A stretch of DNA of 64,000 nucleotides, from NCBI GenBank assembly GCA_014925825.1, contig JACGCK010000072.1:164391-228390 (forward strand), read 5' to 3'. The notes below the pieces were generated by a model. That model was given only the letters and a program-made list of their open reading frames with translations, searched no databases and was not told where the DNA came from. This stretch comes from Pholiota molesta (Eukaryota > Basidiomycota > Agaricomycetes > Agaricales > Strophariaceae). Positions 24,960-35,590 of this stretch are shown piece after piece. The translations under genes and the position numbers were made by a program. Within the stretch, counting starts at the first letter, position 1. The number at the start of each line of letters is the position of its first letter.

Positions 24960-26467
24960 TTCACTCTGTTTTCCGTCGGCACTGATTCGCCTCTGGTTTC
25001 ATCACGCAAATGCAATCGTTGTTTTGGACTTTCCTTTCTCTTTCTTGCTATCTTGTTTCGTCATCCCGTTTCTCACCCTCATATATGTACATTACATGTT
25101 TTTCCGTAGTCGCGCTCCCTGTTCATGCTTGTCACATTGTTTTTTTTTGAGCGTTTCCCCTTATGGCATTTTTTGCCATAATAAAGACAGCATCTTTAGC
25201 GTCTTCATATTCGTCATTTTTTTGCCATAGTTTAGGCATTTCTTGGCGGATGGCTATCTGTATCCTTCTCTCTTGGATTCTTTCCAAAGCTGCGCTTTCC
25301 ACGGACTTCTATGTACTTATAGTAGCAGCAGCCCATGTATTTAGTATGTTATCCTGTTGTTTTTGGTAGGAATCTGGCTAGAGACGGATCAATCGTCAAA
25401 TATTTATTTCTCACCTCATTCACTCACCCGAGACTGATAGATTCGCGGATGCTGCTGCCAGTGTTTAGTGGGTCCGATGCTCGTGTGTATGTCAGTCAAC
25501 GTGGAATTAAGATTGCTGGAAGAAGCTTAGATTTTGAAACGCGCCGTTGGTGTCGGAGGCAAGGTCCACGTTCAAAACATTTCATGCTGTCCATGTCAGA
25601 GATGAAGAATGGGTACGGGACCGAACATGCTTCCTTGAGATTGAATGTGTCACTTTTTTCTCTTGATATTTGCCTCCGAGAAGCAGGAACATTTTTCACC
25701 TCGACTCGACGGATCACTACGCCGAGCCTAAATGTAAAAGTCCTAAGTGGCATTGTGGATGGGGATAATAATAACTTCAATGACTCCTCCGTTTATAGCC
25801 GGCCTATAAACCCCACAGCGCTCCCAGATGCGTTGAAACTCTATGATTGGTGTATATGTTCATTGGCGTCAACAGTTTATCGCGAATACAGGAGGTCGCA
25901 AATTTTGCTCGCCCATCAAGTATATATATATGCACTGGCACATATGCATCTAGGGAAGAAGATATGTTGAGAATTACACAAATAGGTACGTTGATTGACT
26001 GAGTATGATCATGATTAGCGCTTGAAGAGTATTCTTGGTGCAAATCAGCCACAAGTACGATGATCGTGTTAAGGTCGCCGACAGACGTCAACGTAGGACA
26101 TGTGTGTTGTTAGACAATTAGTGGTAGTACAGTACTATATATTATGGAGACCAGAGGAAGTGAGGGAAAAGGGACACTAGTATGAGAAGCCGCTCGCTCA
26201 GTTTAGCGGGCTTCACGGCGTTCCGGGGCATAGGAAGGATCCACAGCCGCTGAATAGACTCGAGCGCAGTCGCTAAAGGGGCGTACAAAGTGTTGCCGTT
26301 TTCGACATAACACGATATCACGGAGGGTACCGTCTAAAAAAAAAAACTAAGATTTCATGAATGGAGACGAATGAAATAGGAGGCTTACAGATTGTCCGGG
26401 TTCTTTACCCAGTGATAAATTTCATTGCAATCCGTGCGTAGTCGAGCCCATATTGACAAAAATATAC
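24960..26467. other. Intergenic region between convergent genes
   Basis: About 1.5 kb downstream of both the F-box gene and the minus-strand unknown gene. The left half is T-rich, with open frames of low-complexity hydrophobic translation that I regard as non-coding 3' flank. Nothing recognisable. Confidence 0.4.
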
Positions 26468-27756
26468 TCAGGCCGGACTCTGAACTGAGCATCTGATCAA
26501 GGAGAAATGCTGATAGCATAGTTGGGCATTGGCCAACGGATCGACGCGATCTTGGCGAAGCTGAGCAGCATACTGAGCATGGGCGACCTCGTTTCGTTTG
26601 CCTAAAAAAGCACAATACAGGGAACATAAGCATATGTAGGGGGCTTGACATATGCCACAGAACTTACGATCGGTGTGTTCATATGCTCTGCCGATATTTA
26701 TAAGGTCCCCGTCCAATACCTTGATATAGTGTTAAGTGGGTCGTCATGCAGTGGGAAAACAGGCTCACGATGGGCTTCCTGGTCAGCCTCGAGCGACCAG
26801 TGGTGCGACCAGCAGAGGAAACCAGGCGAGATGAGGTAAAAACCAAATGGGCCACATCCGTATTCGACACCTCGGAAGTCTGAAAGGAAAGGGAATCAGA
26901 AAGGTCATTCGAATACACGCAGTATGTGTATTGAATTACCGTGGAAAACAAACTATGAGGGGAGCGTCATTAGCCCCTTGGGTAATTGCAACGTGCAAGG
27001 AAGTCAGCACTTACTATTGCACATGAGTTTCTAATTCGGAAAGTCTCTGGGACAAATCGACCATTTCTTTCTGGCCGCTGGCCGCATGTCGGTTTGCGAG
27101 CTTCGTAACTTCAGTCATAAATACCATTAATTGGGCGCTCAGTCTGAATATACGATCGGTCAAAGCCTTTGTATGTGCAGCATGCTCAGCAGAGATCTAA
27201 ATTCACCAACGCGTTATTAACTTTCAGGGTCGGAAACGACGATGTAAACTTACGGTCATGTAAGATCTGAGCATTTGTATGTTTTCATTGTGGTAACTGG
27301 ATCGTCCCGACCTTCCATCGAAATTCCGCGCTACCATAGGCAAGACCGAAGTACAGAAGACTTCTCAACACAGTGAGTCACCCAAGAAGCAAAACAAACA
27401 CGCGATGGGAATTGCTCACCCTTCAAGCGTCCGGATATAACCCCAGAGTTCGTGCGAAATTGCCAGAGCAGATCAGTGAAGTCCTAAAGAGTGACATCAA
27501 TTATCGGCGCTGTTCGAAGACGATAGGAACGCACCTGGCGTACAGAGTCCCATCTTGGCTTCAGCGGTGCGCTCAGCCTCAGGAGATCTATCGTGTGCAT
27601 CTGCTTGGTGATGGAGTCGAATTTTTGCATCATCGCGCTCATTGCGGTGGCGAGCTTGCCACAAGCGTCGTTGATGTCGTCCTGGACATCTGGGGAGTTG
27701 AATGTCTTGATAGCCTCGGCGTAAGAGATGGGTTTTGGTTTGGAGGGACAGGACAT
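26468..27756 (-). CDS. Helical protein of unknown function, at least seven exons
   Basis: Exon 1 27756-27535 begins MSCPSKPKPISYAEAIKTF and is rich in amphipathic helix. It joins in frame to exon 2 27483-27420 (DFTDLLWQFRTNSG), exon 3 27330-27254, exon 4 27196-27015 (heptad-like, ...QRLSELETHVQ) and a 13-nt exon 5 (26952-26940). Further coding follows from about 26887 (FRGVEYGCGPFGFYLISPG..) to about 26714, and from about 26609 to 26468 (KRNEVAHAQYAAQL...). The join from exon 5 to exon 6 is one base out of phase. Introns have canonical ends (GTGCGT, GTGAGC, GTAAGT, GTAAGT, GTAATT). No catalytic motif or named family is recognised. The exon at 27.8-28.1 kb may be its 5' part. Confidence 0.5.
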
Positions 27757-27789
27757 TGCAGAGCAGGTGGTAGTGTAAATTTTGAAGTA

Positions 27790-28145
27790 AGCTCAGACAT
27801 GAGTCTTCGCTACTTATAGTCTGTTGGATTTTCCGGCCCAACGGGAATCCCACTTTGCAAGGTAAGAGCGAAGCATCTATTTTGGAATCTGGATAGATCT
27901 GAGGATCGTTCCGAGCCGGCATCAGCAACTGCTTCATTTGGTGCGACAAGTCCACTAAGGGGCCGTGTGCGTGCGCTGGGTGGAGGCCGAAGATCTTGCA
28001 CAGCTCGATGAGGTGAGCGCCAAAGGCCGCAGATGAAATCATACCCTTGCTGAAATGCTGTGAACGTAGAATTGAGGTGCTCCTGTCGGTTGGAATGCTG
28101 GCCTAAGAACTTAGGCCAAAGAACCCCGGCGTTCGAATTAGCCAT
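27790..28145 (-). CDS. Putative exon(s) of an unknown helical protein, possibly 5' part of the next gene
   Basis: Starting at an ATG at 28145 the minus strand reads MANSNAGVLWPKFLGQHSNR..., and after a one-base frame change near 28050 continues as GMISSAAFGAHLIELCKIFGLHPAHAHGPLVDLSHQMKQLL up to about KIQQT near 27810. Both parts look like genuine protein. Only 30-50 bp separate the end from the ATG at 27756, too short for a normal intergenic region, so this may be the true N-terminus of that gene with a poorly resolved intron. No family recognised. Confidence 0.4.
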
Positions 28146-28151
28146 GGGCAA

Positions 28152-30219
28152 TCTTCTCAGGTTGACCGCGCCTCCATCCCGACACTGTCATTCATCCTAT
28201 GCTGACTTCGCCGAAGTGGACTGCTCTGCGCATCATTGAGTAAGCCCATTCCAACAGCTGTCTCGCATACCAACAATCCCCAAAACCCTATTCTCTCCAC
28301 GTCATTCCGATCATGATCTGTATGTCTGCACTCCTGAAGCACGGAAATTATAGTTTGTGTGAGCATGGCCTTTTTCCTGAATTGTGAAGTCGGGAGGACC
28401 TATGACCCACCTCATATCCCAGTCGATATTCTCACTATACAGCACCCCATCCTGCGCCGCACTACGCGTCGGCTGAGATGCATGGATCCATTGATTTGCG
28501 GTCCCCGTCCGACCCAGGTCCGGGGCCAGAGATCCCAGTCGGACAATTTACAGCAAGGATCAGCCACGCGACGACACGCGAGGTCGAAAATGCGACATGC
28601 TGTCACTGCCGCCTCTCATGTGGATGGTCTACGTCCCGTCAATTCCAGATGTATAGCGAGTCTTGGATGTGCCAACACGCCGCGTGTGTGTCATTGCGGG
28701 CTACCAAGGAAAGCCCAGAGGCGGAACCCGGCGAAGCTTTCGCGATTCCAGTGGCGGCGTCATTGATGTGGTGGAGGAAGAGAGAGCATGCGCGCCTTCC
28801 ATTGATTTGCATAGCCTTGGCCATAGCCGGCCGGAGACAAATATGTGCGATTGTTGTGTCGGAAGCGCCAACCAAACTTTTCGCATTCTCACAAGCTCAG
28901 ACAGGTTTGTCATTGAAGCAGATCTACCCGCAATCTTCAAGTTCGCTTAGACGTCTTAGACGTATAGTGATTGACTGACGATCTTTCTACATATCATTTT
29001 ACATTCTCGAAGATTGACTGACTGACATGTACCATAAGTAAGTATAATATCCCCGAAGTCTGCGTTTATGGCATGTGTGATTAGTATTTTTTTTTTCTGC
29101 GTGGCTATATCATCTTTAATAAAACCAAAACTAGAGTGCTTACTCCAAGGGCGCGTAGTACAAACGTACCTCAAGTCGGTGCTCGTCAGATCGGAATGCA
29201 TCAAGCAGACGGAACAAACCTCGGAACGCCAGCCTATTCACTCCGCGCTCCGATGGGTGGGGGAGAGGAGGAATGCACGCCCGCCTGCCTATCATGATGA
29301 GCCGATCGAGCAAATGACATGCAAACATCAATTGATCACGGAAGACACCAGAGAATGTCGTGTTTTCTCCAGCGACCCCGTTCATCAATTGTTCGCACAG
29401 AGAGAGATCACAAGTGCTTTTCCGACATCAGCCAAAAATAAATAAGTGAGCCAGACGTTGACGCCGGGCTGCGCGAGCAGGGAGGCCTGTGTGCGTGGCT
29501 TGCCTCTGGGGGATAGAAGCAAGGGCAATATCATGGCCATTATCAATAGATAGCAGGCTGAGGCTGCACCTGATACTCAAGACAGATGCAGCACCTGTGG
29601 CCTGACGTTTTATCAGTTTATGTCCACGGATTTGGAACAGAGCTGCTTCGGTGTGAGTATCCTGAACAACACGTGGAGGTTACGATGACGTTCGACAGTT
29701 GAGGTCGCGAAGACCGTGCAAGACGTGGGCATGATATATCAATACTTGGGGGTGATATCCCACTTCGCCTTGGCGGGCGAAGGGCAATGGGCGATGGCTG
29801 AGCGATGCGTTAGGGTCTGAACCATCCAGACAGAGCAGGTACTTGCCTTGCGACAATTACCGGTACTGTCGGGAAATGCATGGGCTGTCACCCTACATTG
29901 CATTGGCAACCGGAAGGGTTTAAACACGTCTCATGATATGTTTTAGGCGTACACGAGGCCGATAGGGCTCGACGGTCGCAAGAAAATAGTGCTGGCCCGG
30001 GAAGACCTCCCAAGCCCCTACATCTTATCTCCAGAGAGGCTATATCGCCATTACATCACGCACGCGGGCATAGAGAAGTACGCGATTGTGTGTGTCCAGT
30101 CCCGGATTGGGGACATTGCCTGCAACGCGGTGAGCTGGGATGTACTCAAAATGGTTTTAGATAGAGAAGACCGGGACTTACACCCATCGGGATTGAAAGA
30201 GACGAATTGTGGGCATTGA
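28152..30219. other. Intergenic region, no gene supported
   Basis: About 2.1 kb with many overlapping short open frames on both strands (for example 28359-28978 in several frames). None shows a motif or a splice pattern. Confidence 0.4.
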
Positions 30220-31373
30220 TCAGATTCGCAAGGCAATGAGTGTGATATCGTCACCTGGCTCGTTCATAGTCTTCACTCGGTCGAGAAGATATCTCGCGAG
30301 GTCTTCAGCCCCATCGGTCGCTAAACCCTCCAAGACGATGTTGACCGCTGCCTCAGTGGAAATCACGTCCCAGAAGCCATCCGTGGCCAAGAGGACGACG
30401 TGCCCCTTGCGCAACTGACACGCGCCTGTTTCGGGCACGGGGGTGATGTAGGGTGGCGTTTTGTACGCGTAGAACAGCGGCGCGTATTGGGCGTTCATGG
30501 GGATTTTCTGTGGTCGTTCGATGGCGGAGAGCGTGTCGATGTACCTTCTGTGCTGGCCGAAGTTCCCATTTGGAAGTTTGTAGTATCCGTCGCCAAAGCC
30601 TTTTCAATGGGGGCATCATCTACCCTGAGGCTTCATGGCGAGCAAGATAAAGTGGTACTGACCTCGTGTGGACATCAGACGTCCAAACAAACGGTTGCCG
30701 GTGATCATCTGTGTTTCGTTGGGGTGTTCTCGGAGGAGGCGGTCGCGTTCTGATGGCGTGTTCGTGTTCATGTCGTCCGTCTGCAGCATGAGTGCCGACG
30801 CGTCTAGGCGCCCGCGGTTGGAATTACACACAACCAATCGGCAATCCCCCGCATTGGCATACGCGGCCGACAGACTTTCGAGATCGATGTCGAGTATCAA
30901 GGCGGTACTGCCCGACTTGATGAGCTGGGCGTGATGGATCCATTCCGGGGATTTTCGCCGGAAGAGGGAGTGATCGCGTTTGAAGGCGCGAAGCATTGCG
31001 GCGTCTAACTCTGAGAATTGACGGATGTGCGCTTCGCTGCTCCGGGAATGCTGGAGGAGGCGCGGGGGCAGTTCCGTGCTGATGTACTGCGCCGTCTCGG
31101 ATCCGCCGTGGCCTGTAGAGGATGAATGCAATAAATGAAAAGATGCGAACAATATATTCAGGTCAGACACCAGAAATGGTTGAGGCGAAGCGGGGTGCAG
31201 AGCGCACCATCATACACCCCGACAATCAAGCGGGTTTGGGTGGCATTGAGGTTTATGGAGAATCTATCCTCAATGGGACGATCTGTGGGCTGGTATTGCG
31301 CGACGTCGATTATGATACCTTGCGGGTGGGAGGTGATGGTCGGTGATGTGATTTGGCCGACGATATTTTCCAT
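30220..31373 (-). CDS. PP2C-family protein phosphatase, pyruvate dehydrogenase phosphatase-like
   Basis: Three exons, fully in frame: 31373-31208, 31112-30663 and 30599-30220 (TGA). Introns are 31113-31207 (GTGCGC..CAG) and 30600-30662 (GTCAGT..AAG). PP2C metal-binding motifs are all present: PIEDRFS (motif 1 region), VGVYDGHGG (motif 2, split by intron 1), AYANAGDCRLVV, LLATDGFWDV (metal Asp) and PGDDITLIAL (C-terminal metal Asp). FGRLMSTRGFGDGYYKL spans intron 2 and resembles the same region of pyruvate dehydrogenase phosphatases. The enzyme would be a Mg/Mn-dependent Ser/Thr phosphatase, plausibly mitochondrial, reactivating pyruvate dehydrogenase (inference from similarity). A mitochondrial presequence is not evident at the chosen start, so an upstream exon may be missing. 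This is one of the few genes here with no frame break. Confidence 0.87.
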
Positions 31374-31801
31374 AGGGGAGCGGGAGCTGCAAGTTTATAG
31401 GTGGGTTGATTAAAGTGAATGAGCTCAGAATCTGGATTTGATTTTTAAGCGCTCACGAATGGCTCCTGTGGTCCGTGGATAACGACTCCAACTTTCTATT
31501 GACAGATGGTTAGTTCGGAAGGTGATGTAAGGAGCTCCGAATGTTGTCGCAACAGAATCACTGGCTGTATGTGCGACGACGTTCTATGCGAAAAATGAAG
31601 GGTATTGAGAAAGACCCTGGCGTGCTTTGGCTTTGACGTGGCTTTGACATAGGACCCTAGGCCGGTGGCCGGTCCTCTTACAGTGACTAATAAGTATGCA
31701 ATGTAGAGGGTGCGGTGACGACGCGATGTAACCTGGTATGAGGGATGGGATTGGGATGGACATCTATCACTATCTGAGTTTGAATTACTGATGAATCCTG
31801 T

Positions 31802-32302
31802 GCCATACCGTACATCAAGACGAATATATTACACGCGAGGCGTCTGGCGCAGAGCCGACACCTCGCCATTTTCGGCCTACACCTGACTACGCCCACACCT
31901 CGGTTCTCACGAACCACCTGCACTCGCCTCTGCAACCTCAAGAGCCTAGGTAAAATTGGTCGGGTTTAAATATTATTTACTCTAGTCCAATTATACCGAC
32001 CAAGGCTCGTTAGTCACATGCGTATTTCCCCACACTGGCCTGGCCGTGTGGATGACCCCAATTGCGCTGGCCCGGCCGCGCAATAATATATCGACGGCCA
32101 CGCTGAGCTGGTCCGCCGCTCATTGCGAGTCTGCCTCACCTTTAATAGAAAGTCGTTCGCAGCGGATTAATTTTCGTCCGGCATGTGACCCAACTGGGAG
32201 GAAGGAAATTTTAAGACAAACTGACTCGCATCCTGGTTTGTCTCCCTTCTTTTCCTTCCTCCACTCGCCATTTGCAGAGGCTCGACATCCTCAAAAAACA
32301 CC
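31802..32302 (+). repeat. 5' terminal direct repeat of C1
   Basis: About 500 bp, starting gccataccgtacatc and repeated at 36827-37328 and in most other copies. It is rich in hairpins: 31835-31840/31861-31866 (6 bp, 20-nt spacer), 31902-31906/31911-31915 (5 bp, 4-nt loop), 31956-31963/31996-32003 (8 bp), 32030-32035/32046-32051 (6 bp, 10-nt loop) and 32061-32067/32078-32084 (7 bp, 10-nt loop). The 5' copy leads into the gag leader, the 3' copy into a unique ~130-bp tail. Confidence 0.85.
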
Positions 32303-32343
32303 TCAACTTCGTCATCGTTTACACTCAATCTCTATTTTTACCA

Positions 32344-33764
32344 ATGAGTTATGAAGGATCTTTCGCCAGAAGCATCCCCATCACCGAAGAACCCGCCAAT
32401 CATGGTGATGGCGGATCACAGGTCCCAAGCGCCCGAAACCCGAGCCTACTGCTCAGAATGCCCGAATCACCGAGCCTACTGCTCAGAATGTCCAATCCCG
32501 AGCACCCGATGGACGAAATGGAGGAACTCAGCCGCGAGTCGACAATGAGCTCATTGTCGATATCAACAGACGCCTCAATGATTTTAGAGAAGGGAGAATT
32601 TCGAAGGCAAGGACAATCGCCTACATCACGTCGAAGTTGGACTTCTCGCATGGGGAAAGCATGGACGAGTCTCAGAAGGAAACCGCTCTCGCGGAATACC
32701 TCGGAATTATCGAATCTTTCGAGCGTCTCGCCGCCGATGCAGCTAGGCGAGGAGCTCATGCCGCCGCAGGACTCAACCACCGGGCGCCTACACAAGCGCC
32801 CGAGCCTTCTCGAGCGCCTGCAACCGCTATCGACCAGGAGGTCGAATCCCTCCTCGAAAGCATCTCTCCATCCAAGAAACGAGCAAAACCCAACGACGAC
32901 GGATCTGACGAAGAAGGCGGAGGATACGGTTCTGATGGAGGCGGACAGACAAACAAAAAGCAAAAATTGTACGAACGCGACATGCCATGGTTCCAACGAG
33001 AACTTACTGCACGACGCGATTCAAACCCGAGCTGCGCTGAAACACGACGAATCCTTGGGCTTCTCGGAAATGACATCAGTACCGTCAAGCGTTGGATCCA
33101 ACAATCTTCCACCGCCCCCCCAGGTTTCCCCAGCTCCGAATGGGAAAACATCGCCCGAGGCAATGCCGTCGACCTCGACAAAGTGTTCTCGGCATTGCAC
33201 CTCGTCGCGCCTACTAAAGAGAACTTTGGACGCGTGGGATCGACTACGATCAGCCTCGGCGACACTGAGCCACTCCGACGTGTCCAAACCATGGGAGACT
33301 GGTTCGCAGCTTGGCGTGAGGCCGCGAAAGCGACCGCGTTTGTTTTCCCACACCGACGCGACGAGCTTTGGGAGTACGGTGACTACATTGGACGGGAATT
33401 CTCAGCCAAGACCCCATCATCTCACCGGAAAATCATCTTGTTCGACGCCGCCGTCCGCAACATGGTCGGCGGCGGACAAAGCATCCTGCTCACCGATCGC
33501 CACTTGTTCAATCACATCTACTCGGCTATCATCCCCGCGGACGGAATCCAATCTGACGTCGGACGATCAGGGGCATCAGCTTCTCGCCACGGATCACGGA
33601 TTCGCGGATCAGACATCTGTAAGCGATTCAACGCCTATCACTGCCCCGACGGAAACTCCTGCAAGTACAAGCATATCTGCAGACGATGCAAGAAGCAGGG
33701 ACACGGACAGCACGAGTGCGAGGGCGGAAAAGAAGGTGAAGGAAAGGCTGGCGCGAGGGCTTAA
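32344..33764 (+). pseudogene. Gag-like ORF1 of C1 (one-base frameshift)
   Basis: Begins MSYEGSFARSIPITEEP and ends ...GEGKAGARA, about 473 aa when not broken. The N-terminal half is hydrophilic, Pro/Glu-rich and helical. An acidic/basic stretch (KKRAKPNDDGSDEEGGG) follows, then a folded-looking region (WFQRELTARRD...). The C-terminus carries two zinc motifs: CX7CX5CX3H (CKRFNAYHCPDGNSCKYKH) and, directly after, a retroviral-type CX2CX4HX4C knuckle (CRRCKKQGHGQHEC). Together these suggest RNA binding and packaging. In this copy one C is missing at 32439-32441. Copies C8 and C9 have the uninterrupted 5' part, and C2 and C7 the uninterrupted 3' part. The entire ORF is overlapped by the pol frame. 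Confidence 0.8.
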
Positions 33765-35585
33765 GCCCAAGTTCTTGCGTCACAACCTATGGGCCGCTGG
33801 TGATTATCCACCGCGCGCTCCGTCGCTGACTGGACTGAGACGGCGGAACCGCTCCCCTCGCCCCCGCAGAGTGAACTGGACGATCCTGTAGTTAGGAAGA
33901 CTATCGCAGAAAACCCTCATTTGTTCAAAATCGTTACTCCAATTAATGTTGACCGTTTCGAAGAATTGCTACGTGACCACCCCAATCCCGCTTTCGTTGC
34001 ATCAGTGTGCCGCGGACTCCGTGAAGGTTTCTGGCCTTGGGCCGACACCCACAAGGATGGTTATCCCGTCACACATGATGCATCCCTACCTCCTCCCCGC
34101 GACCCGCGTGAAGCCGCGTTCTTGGAGACTCAACGTCAAGAAGAAATCGCTAAAGGTCGTTTTTCTCCCTCGTTTGGCCCCGACCTCCTACCGGGCATGT
34201 ATAGCATGCCTATCCACGCTGTTCCTAAGCCTAATTCCGATGATTTGCGTATGGTCACTGACCAGAGCGCAGGCGATTTTTCACTCAACTCCATGATCCC
34301 TCGCGAAGCGATCTCAGGTTACCCACTCGATAACATGAAGCGCCTGGGCGAGCTTCTCCTTCATATCCGTAAGACCGAGGGTGACGGACGTCTTGTCATG
34401 GTCAAATCCGACGTCGCCGAAGCTTATCGTCTCATGCCTATGCACCCTCATTGGCAAATTAAACAGGTCAATACTATTAATGGCACGCGGAATGTTGATA
34501 GGAACAACGCTTTCGGTGGCAGGGGTTCTGGGTGTATCTGGATTGCGTTCAACGGCCTTGTTACCTGGATCGCCATTCATGTTAAGGGACTCGTCTGGCT
34601 TTGTGTCTACTCAGACGATTCCTTCATGCCTGAATGGAGCGACCGTATCACTTGGGATCCTGTTTTCCAAAAGGAAATGCCTTCGAGCCAGGTACAACTT
34701 CTTGAACTCTGGCGGGAATTAGGCATTCCATACAAGGAAAAGAAGCAACTGTCCGGTTCCCCCCTCACCATTATTGGTATTGACGTTGACCCCAATGCCA
34801 TGACGTTAACCCTTCCTCCGAAGGCGCGCGCGGATCTCTTAGATGAAATTGCAGATTTCTGTAATTTCCCCGACGGTGCCCGCGGCGTGAAACACACTTT
34901 GCGTCGTTGGCAGCGTCTCGCTGGCTGGCTCAACTGGGCTTTCAATGTTTTCCCATTACTACGCCCTTGCTTGAACAACTTCTACCCCAAGATCGCTGGA
35001 AAAGACGCCCCGAATCAAACTATTTGGACCAATATTCCCGTGCGCCGAGATCTCGAATGGGCGGCCAACCACATTCGTGCCTCGGATGGCGTTCACTTGC
35101 TTCGCTCTTTAGACTGGGGGATCGACGACGCGGACGCCCTCATTTTTTGCGACGCTTGCTTAGAAGGGATGGGCTTTTGGTACCCGGCACTTGACGTTGG
35201 ATTTTACGCTCCCGTCCCTGCTACCACCTCCGGAGAATTCATCTCTGTCTACGAAGCCTTATGTGTGCTCGCGGCGCTTGAGCACGCCGCGTCCCTTTTC
35301 CCTCAGCCCGCTCGCTTTGCCATTTTTACGGACAACTCACACACTGTCGACATGTTTGCGTCCTTAAGGGCGCAACCCCAATACAACGAAATTCTCAAAG
35401 CCTCTGTGGACATTCGCCTAGCGACGAATCATCAACTTCGCGTCCTACATGTCCCTGGTGAGCGTAACGAAGTCGCAGACGCCATCTCTCGTCGCCAGTT
35501 CTCCCATGCACTCGGCTTGCGTCCAAAGATCACCTTCAACATTTTTGAACCCCCTCGAGTCACGCTGGGGGCAGCAAAAAAATGA
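32351..35585 (+). pseudogene. Pol ORF2 of C1: N-terminal overprinted region, reverse transcriptase, RNase H (two single-base gaps)
   Basis: The frame that encodes RT is open back to an ATG only 7 nt after the gag ATG, giving about 1,078 codons once the two gaps (32439-32441, 33808-33809) are allowed for. The first ~470 residues lie over gag and are Ser/Pro/Thr/Arg-rich and probably disordered. RT motifs are HAVPKPNSDDLRMVTDQ, KSDVAEAYRLMPMH (motif A Asp), GSGCIWIAFNGL (motif B) and LCVYSDDSF (motif C, YSDD). RNase H motifs are LIFCDACLEGMG (D), SVYEALCVLAAL (E), AIFTDNSHTVDMF (D) and NEVADAISR (D). No protease, integrase or methyltransferase is visible. The RT-RNaseH portion 33921-35585 is itself uninterrupted. 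Confidence 0.85.
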
Positions 35586-35590
35586 TGATC
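35570..35590 (+). promoter_or_regulatory. RT/recombinase junction: A7 slippery site and ATGA overlap
   Basis: The pol frame reads GCA GCA AAA AAA TGA TGA. The seven A form the heptamer A_AAA_AAA in the zero frame, directly before the stop. A -1 shift there would read straight into the recombinase ATG ATG. Alternatively the recombinase is reached by termination-reinitiation at the ATGA overlap. The run of seven A is the same in the copies checked (for example C2, C5, C6 on their own strands). Confidence 0.6.

Noticed and set aside
24960..25970. Long plus-strand ORFs after the F-box gene (for example 25335-25970)
   Set aside because: Composition is that of T-rich 3' flank, with no splice continuity from the WD40 gene, which ends at a good stop at 24957-24959.
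31687..31941. Antisense ORFs inside the terminal repeat (MRLQRRVQVV... and MFFERCRASANGE..., 60-84 aa), recurring in many copies
   Set aside because: They recur because the repeat recurs. They lie across hairpins, have no protein-like pattern, and are interrupted or fused differently in each context.
32400..32996. Antisense ORF over gag (MEPWHVAFVQFLLFV..., 198 aa), also open in C8 and C9
   Set aside because: A shadow of the two overlapping sense frames: with both sense frames avoiding stops, the antisense frame is also depleted of stops. No recognisable motif beyond a Cys/Phe-rich start.
34400..34900. Possibility that RT fragments belong to a virus integrated in the genome
   Set aside because: Motifs and gene order (gag, RT, RNase H, tyrosine recombinase, no envelope) match a fungal YR retrotransposon.
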